Shown here: piece after piece, positions 6,622 through 12,586 of the stretch | Layout of the letters: each line of letters opens with the position of its first letter | Position numbering within the stretch: position 1 is the first letter of the stretch | Source of the DNA: Oxalobacteraceae bacterium UBA6704 | GTDB lineage: Bacteria > Pseudomonadota > Gammaproteobacteria > Burkholderiales > Burkholderiaceae_D | Direction of reading: 5' to 3' | DNA length: 12,586 bases | Assembly: GCA_002454505.1 (NCBI GenBank) | Contig: DKJA01000058.1 | Coordinates: 1-12,586, forward strand | Program-made: the position numbers and the translations under genes | Notes under the pieces: generated by a model | What the model was told of the DNA's origin: nothing | Database searches by the model: none | What the model saw: only the letters and a program-made list of their open reading frames with translations

Positions 6622-6704
6622 AACGGGATGCCGGATGAGCAGGCCGCCGCAAGGTGCCGCCCCGGTAATTCTATCGAACACCACCGAATACAGGAGAATC
6701 ACAT

Positions 6705-7619
6705 ATGGCAGCGATTACCGCAGCAATGGTCGGCGAACTGCGCGCGAAGACCGACGCACCAATGATGGAATGCAAGAAGGCCCTGACCGAAGCGGCCGGC
6801 GACATGGACAAAGCGGAAGAGATCCTGCGCGTCAAGCTGGGCGGCAAGGCTTCGAAAGCCGCTTCCCGCGTCACCGCCGAAGGCATCGTGGCAGTCTACA
6901 TCTCGGGCAACGTCGGCGCACTGGTCGAAGTGAACTCCGAAACCGACTTCGTCGCCAAGAACGACGACTTCCTGGCCCTGGCCAACACGGCCGCCAAGCT
7001 GGCTGCTGAAAACAACCCGGCCGACCTGGCTGCCCTGCTGGCCCTGCCGGCTGGCGAAGGCAAGACGCTGGACGAAGTGCGCTCGGCCCTGATCGGCAAG
7101 ATCGGCGAGAACATGTCGATCCGCCGCTTCCAGCGTTTCGAAACGACCGGCAAGCTGGCTTCCTACCTGCACGGCACGAAAATCGGCGTCATCGTCGACT
7201 TCGAAGGCGCCGACGAGCAGGTTGGCAAGGACGTGGCAATGCACATCGCGGCAATGAAGCCGGTGTCGCTGTCGTCCGACCAGGTGCCTGCCGAGCTGAT
7301 CGAAAAAGAGCGCTCGGTTGCCCAGGCCAAGGCTGACGAAGATGCGTCGAAAGCGGCTGCCGAAGGCAAGCCAGCCCAGTCCGCCGACATCGTCGCCAAG
7401 CGTCTGGAAGGCTCCGTGCAGAAGTTCCTGAAAGAAGTCTCGCTGCTGAACCAGGCGTTCGTCAAGAACGACAAGCAGTCCGTCGAGCAGATGCTGAAGG
7501 CCGCCAACGCGTCCGTCAAAGGCTTCACGATGTACGTCGTGGGCGAAGGCATCGAGAAGAAGGTAGACGATTTCGCCGCCGAAGTCGCAGCCCAGATGGC
7601 TGCTTCCAAGGGAGCGTAA
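6705..7619 (+). CDS. tsf: Elongation factor Ts
   Basis: Guanine-nucleotide exchange factor for EF-Tu, 304 aa, slightly longer than the E. coli protein (283). The N-terminal UBA-like domain is recognisable (VGELRAKTDAPMMECKKAL, 9-27). The core contact motif SETDFVAKN (78-86) supplies the Asp-Phe pair that intrudes near the EF-Tu magnesium site. A coiled-coil-like Lys/Ala/Glu-rich stretch follows about residue 200, and the end is KKVDDFAAEVAAQM. The ATG at 6705 has AGGAG 8 nt upstream. The 168-nt gap after rpsB contains a leaky terminator, so tsf is probably expressed by read-through. Confidence 0.99.
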   Translation: MAAITAAMVGELRAKTDAPMMECKKALTEAAGDMDKAEEILRVKLGGKASKAASRVTAEGIVAVYISGNVGALVEVNSETDFVAKNDDFLALANTAAKLAAENNPADLAALLALPAGEGKTLDEVRSALIGKIGENMSIRRFQRFETTGKLASYLHGTKIGVIVDFEGADEQVGKDVAMHIAAMKPVSLSSDQVPAELIEKERSVAQAKADEDASKAAAEGKPAQSADIVAKRLEGSVQKFLKEVSLLNQAFVKNDKQSVEQMLKAANASVKGFTMYVVGEGIEKKVDDFAAEVAAQMAASKGA

Positions 7620-7624
7620 TTCAG

Positions 7625-7651
7625 AAAACGGGCCGCGAGGCCCGTTTTTTT
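7625..7651 (+). terminator. Rho-independent terminator after tsf
   Basis: A 10-bp stem (7625-7634 with 7639-7648), capped by a GCGA tetraloop, merges into a T7 tract (7645-7651), 5 nt after the tsf stop. It separates the translation-factor unit from pyrH, which therefore needs a promoter in 7652-7800. A TATCAT at 7766-7771 is the best -10 candidate, but without a good -35. Confidence 0.92.
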
Positions 7652-7817
7652 AGGTGCGTCGCGGCGGGAAACGCATGTTGCCGCGACCGCCCACCCAGCA
7701 TCACCCCAGCCGTCACGCAAGTCCTGCACGGCTGGCGAATGACCCGGCGCATGCCAGCTTTCCGCTATCATTGCCGCCGGAGTGACACCGAATACATTTA
7801 CTTAGGAGCCCCAGCTC

Positions 7818-8534
7818 ATGTCAAAACCAGCCTACAAGCGCGTCCTCCTCAAATTGTCCGGTGAAGCCCTGATGGGCGACGATCCCTACGGTATCAACCG
7901 CAGCACGATCGAGCGGATGGTGGCCGACGTGGCCGAGGTCGCGAAACTGGGCGTGGAACTGGCGGTCGTGATCGGCGGCGGCAATATCTTCCGCGGTGTC
8001 GCGCCAGGCGCCCAGGGCATGGACCGTGCCACGGCCGACTATATGGGCATGCTGGCCACCGTCATGAACGCACTGGCGCTGGCCGATGCGATGCGCCATG
8101 TGGGCGTCGTGGCCCGCGTGATGTCGGCGATCGGCATCGAGCAGGTCGTCGAACCGTATGTGCGCCCGAAAGCGCTGCAGTACCTGGAAGAAGGCAAGGT
8201 CGTGATCTTCGCGGCCGGCACCGGCAACCCGTTCTTCACGACCGACACGGCGGCAGCGCTGCGCGGTTCGGAGATTTCGGCGGAAATCGTGCTGAAAGCC
8301 ACCAAGGTGGACGGCGTCTACAGCGCCGATCCGAAGAAAGACCCGAACGCCACGCTGTACCAGTCGATCAGCTTCGACGACGCGATCTCGAAGCACCTGC
8401 AGGTGATGGATGCCACCGCGTTCGCGCTGTGCCGCGACCAGAAGCTGCCGATCAAGGTGTTTTCCATCACCAAGCCCGGCGCGATGATGCGCGTGATCAT
8501 GGGTGAGGAAGAAGGTACACTGGTTCACGTCTAA
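7818..8534 (+). CDS. pyrH: UMP kinase (uridylate kinase)
   Basis: Phosphorylates UMP to UDP with ATP in pyrimidine nucleotide synthesis. It is a hexameric enzyme of the amino-acid-kinase fold, regulated by UTP and GTP in the family. At 238 aa it has the expected length. Visible motifs: LLKLSGEALMG (10-20), VIGGGNIFRG (51-60), the acceptor-site loop GTGNPFFTTDTAA (134-146) and DGVYSADP (165-172), ending with IMGEEEGTLV. The ATG at 7818 has AGGAG 9 nt upstream. It stands behind the tsf terminator and 30 nt before frr, with which it is probably co-transcribed. Confidence 0.99.
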   Translation: MSKPAYKRVLLKLSGEALMGDDPYGINRSTIERMVADVAEVAKLGVELAVVIGGGNIFRGVAPGAQGMDRATADYMGMLATVMNALALADAMRHVGVVARVMSAIGIEQVVEPYVRPKALQYLEEGKVVIFAAGTGNPFFTTDTAAALRGSEISAEIVLKATKVDGVYSADPKKDPNATLYQSISFDDAISKHLQVMDATAFALCRDQKLPIKVFSITKPGAMMRVIMGEEEGTLVHV

Positions 8535-8564
8535 AATATTCATCTCAAGTAACAGGAGAGCAGC

Positions 8565-9125
8565 ATGTCCACCGCTGACATTAAAAAAAACGCACAAGAT
8601 AAAATGGCCAAGTCGCTGGAAACGCTGAAAGCGGATCTGGCCAAGGTCCGCACGGGCCGCGCCCACACCGGCATTCTGGACCACGTGATGGTCGATTATT
8701 ACGGCAACCCGACGCCGATCAACCAGGTGGCCAACCTGACGCTGGTCGATGCGCGCACGATCGGCGTGACGCCGTTCGAAAAGAAGCTGGGCGCCACGAT
8801 CGAGAAGGCCATCCGCGACGCGGACCTGGGCCTGAATCCATCGTCGCAAGGCGACCAGATCCGCGTGCCGACGCCGCCGCTGACGGAAGAGCGCCGCAAG
8901 GAGATGGTCAAGCTGTGCAAGGGCGAGGGCGAAGATGCCAAGATCGCCGTGCGCAACATCCGCCGCGATGCCAACGAACAGCTGAAAAAGCTCACGAAAG
9001 ACAAGGCGATCTCGGAAGACGACGAGCGCCGCGCGTCGGACGACGTGCAGAAGCTGACCGACAAGGCGATTCTCGATGTCGACAAGATCGTCGCCGAGAA
9101 AGAGAAGGAAGTGCTGACGGTGTAA
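8565..9125 (+). CDS. frr: Ribosome recycling factor
   Basis: Splits post-termination 70S ribosomes together with EF-G. The protein has 186 aa (E. coli 185). Domain I, the three-helix bundle, comes from both ends of the chain, with the conserved KVRTGRAH (27-34) in helix 1 and a Lys/Glu-rich C-terminal helix. Domain II is the middle segment, with YYGNPTPINQVANL (45-58) and the PPLTEERRKEM hinge. The ATG at 8565 has AGGAG 6 nt upstream. The stop codon is followed within 7 nt by the repeat block that fills the gap to uppS. Confidence 0.99.
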   Translation: MSTADIKKNAQDKMAKSLETLKADLAKVRTGRAHTGILDHVMVDYYGNPTPINQVANLTLVDARTIGVTPFEKKLGATIEKAIRDADLGLNPSSQGDQIRVPTPPLTEERRKEMVKLCKGEGEDAKIAVRNIRRDANEQLKKLTKDKAISEDDERRASDDVQKLTDKAILDVDKIVAEKEKEVLTV

Positions 9126-9132
9126 GTTGGCT

Positions 9133-9165
9133 GGGGACTGTCCCCGTAGGGGCCTGTCCCCGGGG
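9133..9165 (+). repeat. Structured 33-bp repeat, copy 2
   Basis: Same unit as 4361-4393: core GGGGACTGTCCCC, internal hairpin CCCC-GTA-GGGG, end CCCCGGGG. It differs from the inverted copy at 9210-9242 at a single position, in the loop of the internal hairpin. Only 7 nt separate it from the frr stop codon. With the inverted copy it forms a 33-bp stem around a 44-nt loop (9166-9209), able to fold as one large hairpin or cruciform. Confidence 0.9.
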
Positions 9166-9209
9166 GTGTCTTTGACGTTGGTTGTTCGGCCGGCAAAGTC
9201 GAACCCCAA

Positions 9210-9242
9210 CCCCGGGGACAGGCCCCTGCGGGGACAGTCCCC
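9210..9242 (-). repeat. Structured 33-bp repeat, copy 3 (inverted)
   Basis: Reverse complement of the unit at 9133-9165 with one mismatch (hairpin loop GCA instead of GTA). It shares the loop base with copy 1 and the stem pair with copy 2. It leads directly into a triplet of 13-bp tandem repeats built from the same GACAGTC word. Confidence 0.9.
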
Positions 9243-9243
9243 C

Positions 9244-9282
9244 TGCGACAGTCTCCTGCGACAGTCTCCTGCGACAGTCCCC
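9244..9282. repeat. Three tandem copies of a 13-bp repeat
   Basis: TGCGACAGTCTCC occurs at 9244-9256 and 9257-9269, then TGCGACAGTCCCC at 9270-9282. The word GACAGTC is the reverse complement of the centre of the 33-bp unit, so the array probably grew by slippage from the end of copy 3. It is too short, and lacks spacers, to be a CRISPR. Confidence 0.88.
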
Positions 9283-9287
9283 ACACC

Positions 9288-9350
9288 CGGTGCCAGGCAC
9301 CATGTTCGTGAGAAAGTTTCTCCGAAAATGGTGCCTGTCACCGGTTTTTT
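9288..9350 (+). terminator. GGTGCC-type long hairpin with T6 tract between frr and uppS
   Basis: Arms 9288-9304 and 9328-9344 pair over 17 bp with one mismatch. Inside lies a small palindrome GAGAAAGTTTCTC (9310-9322). T6 follows directly (9345-9350), so RNA from the plus strand should form an intrinsic terminator. The arms begin CCGGTGCC and end CACCGG; I recall GGTGCCTGTCACC-like elements as common in intergenic regions of Massilia-type genomes, which would make this a dispersed element as well as a terminator. If active it separates pyrH-frr from uppS. Confidence 0.65.
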
Positions 9351-9366
9351 GTATACAGTTCATCTT

Positions 9367-9397
9367 TTGGCATTCAAGCGTTCTAATGAAATATAAG
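9367..9397 (+). promoter_or_regulatory. Candidate uppS promoter overlapping the annotated start
   Basis: TTGGCA (9367-9372; 5/6) and TATAAG (9392-9397; 5/6) with a 19-nt spacer. The element would start transcription near 9404, downstream of the ATG at 9386, and would then require one of the in-frame GTG codons at 9413 or 9422 as start. Weak evidence. Confidence 0.2.
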
Positions 9398-10129
9398 AGT
9401 TCCACGACTGGCGTGCCCGATGTGCCGGACGTCCCGCGTCACCTGGCCATCATCATGGACGGCAATGGTCGCTGGGCCACCAAGCGCTTCCTGCCCCGCG
9501 TGGCGGGGCATGTCAAGGGCGTGGAGGCCGTGCGCACCGTCGTCGAGGCCTGCGCGCTGCGCGGCATCGAATACCTGACCGTGTTTGCGTTCAGTTCCGA
9601 GAACTGGCGCCGTCCCGAAGAAGAAGTGTCGCTGCTGATGCGGCTGTTCGTCACCGCGCTGGAGCGCGAAGTGTCGAAGATGCACGCCAATAACATCCGC
9701 CTGAAAGTCGTCGGCGACCTGTCGCGCTTCGAGCCGAAGCTGCAGGACATGATCGCCGCGGCCGAGCGCAAGACCGCCAACAACACCCGCCTGACCGTCA
9801 CCGTGTGCGCCAACTATGGCGGCCGCTGGGATATCATGCAGGCGATCGGCAAGATGGTGGCGGCGCATCCCGGCGCCACCGACTTTTCCGAAGAGCAGCT
9901 GGCGCCGCACCTGGCCATGGCGTACGCGCCGGAGCCGGACCTGTTCATCCGCACCGGCGGCGAGGAACGCATCTCGAATTTCCTGCTGTGGCAGCTGGCG
10001 TACACGGAACTGCACTTCACCGACACGTACTGGCCCGACTTCACGGCCGAGAAGCTGGACGAAGCCATCGCCTCGTACCAGCACCGGGAACGCCGCTTCG
10101 GCCGCACCGGCGAACAACTGAAAAAATAA
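9386..10129 (+). CDS. uppS: Undecaprenyl diphosphate synthase (cis-prenyltransferase)
   Basis: Condenses isopentenyl-PP onto farnesyl-PP to make the C55 carrier for peptidoglycan and surface polysaccharides. The protein has 247 aa. Catalytic and binding motifs are intact: HLAIIMDGNGRWA (19-31, with the Mg-binding Asp25), GH (41-42), FAFSSENWRRP (67-77) and RTGGEERISNFLLWQ (189-203), followed by Glu208 and WPDF. These include equivalents of E. coli Asp26, Arg194, Arg200 and Glu213. The open frame continues upstream to 9182 through repeat sequence, but that part is not protein-like. The ATG at 9386 lacks a clear Shine-Dalgarno; it is kept because the family usually has about 15-20 residues before HLAIIMDGNGR. 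The gene leads a tight set with cdsA (15-nt gap) and dxr. Confidence 0.97.
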   Translation: MKYKSSTTGVPDVPDVPRHLAIIMDGNGRWATKRFLPRVAGHVKGVEAVRTVVEACALRGIEYLTVFAFSSENWRRPEEEVSLLMRLFVTALEREVSKMHANNIRLKVVGDLSRFEPKLQDMIAAAERKTANNTRLTVTVCANYGGRWDIMQAIGKMVAAHPGATDFSEEQLAPHLAMAYAPEPDLFIRTGGEERISNFLLWQLAYTELHFTDTYWPDFTAEKLDEAIASYQHRERRFGRTGEQLKK

Positions 10130-10144
10130 ACCAATAGAAAATTC

Positions 10145-10978
10145 ATGCTGAAGACCCGGATCGTTACCGCAGTCATCCTGTTTGTCGTGCTCGTCGCGGT
10201 CCTGTTCTCCGGCTCGCTGCCGGCGGTGCAGGCCGTCGTTGCCGTCGCGTTCTTCGCCGCCACCTGGGAGGCGTTCCGGCTGTTCAAGATGAAGGGGCCG
10301 ATCATCGTGGCGGCCTGCTGGACGCTGGCGTTCGTCTACACCTTCTTCTTCAATCACGGCCTGGAACAGGCCCGCTTCTGGCTCGCGCTGGGCACCGCCA
10401 TCTGGCTGCTGCGCTTCGCGCCGTCGCTGAAACTGGGCCTGCCGCCGCTGGAAGGCTTCGGCAACACGCTGCTGGCAATGGTGTATGCGGCCACGCTGGT
10501 GTCGTGCTTCGTGGCGATCCTCGTGCTGTTCCAGCATTCCGCGCTGTACCTCGTGTCCGCGATGGCCCTCGTGTGGATCGCCGACATCGGCGCCTATTTC
10601 TCCGGCAAGGCCTTCGGCAAGCGCAAGCTGGCGCCATCGATCTCGCCCGGTAAGTCGTGGGAAGGCGCCATCGGCGGCTGGATCGCGGTGCTGGTGATCG
10701 CCGCCGCGACGATCGTTGCCGCGCCTTCCGTGCCGTGGCTGCAGGATACCTTCGCCGTGCGCGTGCAGGCGAAACTGGGCTGGGGCGTTGCCCTGGCCGT
10801 ATTCACCGTCATCGTCATCGCCTCGGTGATCGGCGACCTGTTCGAATCCCAGCTGAAGCGCCGCGCCGGCATGAAGGACAGCAGCAACCTGCTGCCCGGC
10901 CATGGCGGCGTGCTCGACCGGATCGACGCGCTGGTGCCCGTGCTGCCCATCGCGGCGCTGATCGGCGGCTGGCTGTAA
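10145..10978 (+). CDS. cdsA: Phosphatidate cytidylyltransferase (CDP-diglyceride synthase)
   Basis: Inner-membrane enzyme forming CDP-diacylglycerol from phosphatidate and CTP, the branch point of phospholipid synthesis. The protein has 277 aa with about seven or eight hydrophobic segments: the first at 8-22, others near 27-42, 53-70, 78-92, 105-145, 175-194 and 213-231. The family signature SQLKRRAGMKDSSNLLPGHG continues through GVLDRID (235-261). The conserved ADIGAYFSGKAFGKRKL (146-162) and SPGKSWEG (167-174) are intact. No strong ribosome-binding site precedes the ATG at 10145, which suggests translational coupling with uppS. Here as in most Proteobacteria it lies between uppS and dxr. 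Confidence 0.98.
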   Translation: MLKTRIVTAVILFVVLVAVLFSGSLPAVQAVVAVAFFAATWEAFRLFKMKGPIIVAACWTLAFVYTFFFNHGLEQARFWLALGTAIWLLRFAPSLKLGLPPLEGFGNTLLAMVYAATLVSCFVAILVLFQHSALYLVSAMALVWIADIGAYFSGKAFGKRKLAPSISPGKSWEGAIGGWIAVLVIAAATIVAAPSVPWLQDTFAVRVQAKLGWGVALAVFTVIVIASVIGDLFESQLKRRAGMKDSSNLLPGHGGVLDRIDALVPVLPIAALIGGWL

Positions 10979-10992
10979 AAGAAAGTAGCCAT

Positions 10993-12192
10993 ATGCAAAG
11001 CATCACCATCCTCGGCGCCACCGGCTCCATCGGCGTCTCCACGCTCGACGTCATCGCGCGCCACCCCGACCGTTACATCGTGTACGCGCTGTCCGCGCAC
11101 AGCCGCGTGGAAGAACTGGCCGCGCAGTGCCGCCAGTTCCGGCCGAAACGCGCCGTCGTCGGCAGCGCCGCGGCAGCCGACCAGCTGGCCGCGCTGCTGC
11201 GCGCCATGCATCTCGACACGCAGGTGGAGTGGGGCGAGGCCGCGCTGTGCGACATCGCGTCGAATACTGAAACGGATGCCGTGATGGCGGCCATCGTCGG
11301 CGCTGCCGGCCTGGCGCCCACGCTGGCCGCCGCTCGCGCCGGCAAGAAGGTGCTGCTGGCGAACAAGGAGGCGCTGGTGATGTCCGGCCAGCTGTTCATG
11401 GATGCCGTGCGCGATGCCGGCGCCACGCTGCTGCCGATCGACTCCGAACACAATGCCGTGTTCCAGTGCCTGCCGGCGAACTACCGCCGCAGCCTGGCGC
11501 CGGCCGGCGTCACCAAGATCCTGCTGACCGCATCCGGCGGCCCGTTCCTGAAGCGTGCCGTGGAAACGCTCGATGCCGTCACGCCCGACGAGGCGTGCAA
11601 GCATCCGAAGTGGGTCATGGGCCGCAAGATCTCCGTCGATTCCGCGACGATGATGAACAAGGGCCTGGAAGTGATCGAGGCGCACTGGCTGTTCGGCGCG
11701 CCGGCCGACCATATCGAAGTCGTCATCCACCCGCAATCGGTAGTGCACTCGATGGTGTCGTACAACGACGGTTCCGTGCTGGCCGAACTGGGCAACCCGG
11801 ACATGCGCACGCCCATCGCCCAGGCGCTGGCTTATCCCGACCGCATCGAGTCCGGCGTGGCCCAGCTCGACCTGACGCAGGTGGGCACGCTGCAGTTCGA
11901 AAAGCCCGACTTCAACCGCTTCCCCTGCCTCGCGCTGGCGTATGATGCGTTGAGGGCCGGCGGTACGGCCCCGGCGCTGCTGAACGCAGCCAACGAAGTG
12001 GCGGTGCAGGCCTTCCTCGACGAACGCATCGGCTTCCGCCAGATCGACCGCGTCATCGCGGCCGTGATGGACGCGCTGCCGCACGGTCCCGCGCCGTCGA
12101 TCGAGGCCGTGCTGGCGCAGGATGCGGCGGCCCGCGCTGCCGCCGAACGCATCATCGCTGCAGGCGCATTGCCGATGACCGCCAGCGCCTGA
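10993..12192 (+). CDS. dxr: 1-deoxy-D-xylulose 5-phosphate reductoisomerase
   Basis: Converts DXP to 2-C-methyl-erythritol 4-phosphate with NADPH, the committed step of the MEP isoprenoid pathway that ultimately supplies UppS. The protein has 399 aa. NADPH site GATGSIG (8-14); LLANKEALVMSG (121-132); metal site IDSEHNA with Asp150 and Glu152; TASGGPF (179-185); flexible loop KWVMGRK (206-212); and SATMMNKGLEVIEAHWLF with Glu229 as third metal ligand. The C-terminal helical domain is present. The ATG at 10993, 14 nt after cdsA, was chosen because the Rossmann strand starts there; the longer open frame upstream overlaps cdsA. Only a weak GAAAG precedes it, so coupling to cdsA is likely. Confidence 0.98.
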   Translation: MQSITILGATGSIGVSTLDVIARHPDRYIVYALSAHSRVEELAAQCRQFRPKRAVVGSAAAADQLAALLRAMHLDTQVEWGEAALCDIASNTETDAVMAAIVGAAGLAPTLAAARAGKKVLLANKEALVMSGQLFMDAVRDAGATLLPIDSEHNAVFQCLPANYRRSLAPAGVTKILLTASGGPFLKRAVETLDAVTPDEACKHPKWVMGRKISVDSATMMNKGLEVIEAHWLFGAPADHIEVVIHPQSVVHSMVSYNDGSVLAELGNPDMRTPIAQALAYPDRIESGVAQLDLTQVGTLQFEKPDFNRFPCLALAYDALRAGGTAPALLNAANEVAVQAFLDERIGFRQIDRVIAAVMDALPHGPAPSIEAVLAQDAAARAAAERIIAAGALPMTASA

Positions 12193-12199
12193 GAATAGC

Positions 12200-12214
12200 C
12201 GGGGACTGTCCCCG
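12200..12214. repeat. Core-only copy of the GGGGACTGTCCCC repeat
   Basis: CGGGGACTGTCCCCG is a perfect 15-bp odd palindrome (centre T at 12207) in the 56-nt gap between dxr and rseP. It matches the first 13 bases of the 33-bp unit but lacks the remainder. A T5 run follows at 12221-12225, so it may act as a weak terminator or attenuator. Confidence 0.75.
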
Positions 12215-12248
12215 CCGTTGTTTTTCGCCGAATCACCCGAGTCTCTCC

Positions 12249-12586
12249 ATGACCCTGCTGCACACCCTCGTCGCCTTCATCGTTGCGCTGGGCACGCTCG
12301 TCGTCATCCACGAGCTGGGCCACTACCTGGTGGCGCGCTGGTGCGGCGTGAAGGTGCTGCGCTTCTCCGTCGGTATGGGCCGCGTCGTATGGTCGCGCCG
12401 GTTCGGGCCGGACCAGACCGAGTGGGCGGTTTCCGCGCTGCCGCTGGGCGGCTACGTCAAGATGCTCGACGGCCGCGAACAGGATGTCGGCCACCTGTCC
12501 GACGCGGACCTGAAGCGCGAGTTCACCCGCCAGAACGTGTGGAAGCGCATCGCCATCGTCGCCGCCGGCCCGATCGCCAACTTCCT
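12249..12586 (+). CDS. rseP: RIP metalloprotease RseP, 5' part only
   Basis: Inner-membrane site-2 zinc protease that cuts anti-sigma-E factor RseA and clears signal-peptide remnants. The first 112 residues are present; the window ends inside the gene. The first membrane helix (about 5-28) carries the zinc motif HELGHYLVAR (21-30), with catalytic Glu22. WCGVKVLRFSVGMG, then LPLGGYVKMLDGRE (65-76) and AAGPIANF (105-112) are classic for the family. The PDZ domains and second catalytic motif lie beyond the window. There is no clear Shine-Dalgarno before the ATG at 12249. It lies 56 nt after dxr, with the core repeat in the gap, in the usual order leading to bamA. Confidence 0.97.
   Translation, partial: MTLLHTLVAFIVALGTLVVIHELGHYLVARWCGVKVLRFSVGMGRVVWSRRFGPDQTEWAVSALPLGGYVKMLDGREQDVGHLSDADLKREFTRQNVWKRIAIVAAGPIANF

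Noticed and set aside
9244..9282. CRISPR-like array
   Set aside because: The repeats are 13 bp, directly abutting, with no spacers and no cas genes.
7821..9341. 506-aa minus-strand open frame across pyrH and frr
   Set aside because: It lies antisense to two certain genes, is low in motifs, and starts inside repeat sequence.
9182..9385. 68-residue N-terminal extension of UppS
   Set aside because: It is translated repeat and terminator sequence, without similarity to any cis-prenyltransferase N-terminus.
9383..12084. Long minus-strand open frames antisense to uppS, cdsA and dxr
   Set aside because: The product is His/Arg/Gln-rich and not protein-like; the plus-strand genes are certain.

Overview
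The window looks like chromosomal DNA of a high-GC betaproteobacterium, most likely family Oxalobacteraceae (Massilia, Pseudoduganella or Telluria-like). Three things support this: the gene order rpsB-tsf-pyrH-frr-uppS-cdsA-dxr-rseP, the wording of the encoded proteins, and a PEP-CTERM protein of the 'MHFG' type next to a large TonB-dependent receptor. The genus is inference; no 16S gene or other definitive marker is present.

Layout. (1) 1-797: a PEP-CTERM sorted exported protein on the minus strand, with a perfect 20-bp inverted repeat beyond its 3' end. (2) 798-1405: a divergent control region of about 600 bp. (3) 1406-4346: a 961-aa TonB-dependent outer-membrane receptor with its own terminator. 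(4) 4347-5780: an accessory island of about 1.4 kb between conserved genes. It holds one copy of a structured repeat, a small unrecognised ORF or gene remnant, a 187-aa minus-strand protein (apparently a ribbon-helix-helix N-terminus plus a RAMA-like domain), an AT-rich tract, and then the rpsB promoter and leader. (5) 5781-12586: the conserved housekeeping run: ribosomal protein S2, EF-Ts, UMP kinase, ribosome recycling factor, undecaprenyl-PP synthase, CDP-diglyceride synthase, DXP reductoisomerase, and the start of the site-2 protease RseP, which runs off the window end.

How the genes work together. rpsB and tsf feed translation and are each followed by a hairpin terminator. pyrH and frr are closely spaced and probably co-transcribed. 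uppS, cdsA and dxr are packed with gaps of about 15 nt and serve isoprenoid, cell-wall-carrier and phospholipid synthesis. rseP leads into the envelope-biogenesis genes that normally follow. The frr-uppS gap is enlarged to 260 bp by repeats.

The most notable non-gene signal is a 33-bp repeat with the core GGGGACTGTCCCC. It occurs in full three times (4361-4393, 9133-9165, and inverted at 9210-9242) and as a core-only copy at 12200-12214. One difference between copies is a compensatory base-pair change (C-G to T-A) in an internal hairpin, which points to selection for secondary structure. No CRISPR array, tRNA, rRNA, transposase or phage gene was seen. Most of the window is ordinary core genome; the candidates for novelty are the repeat family and the 187-aa protein.
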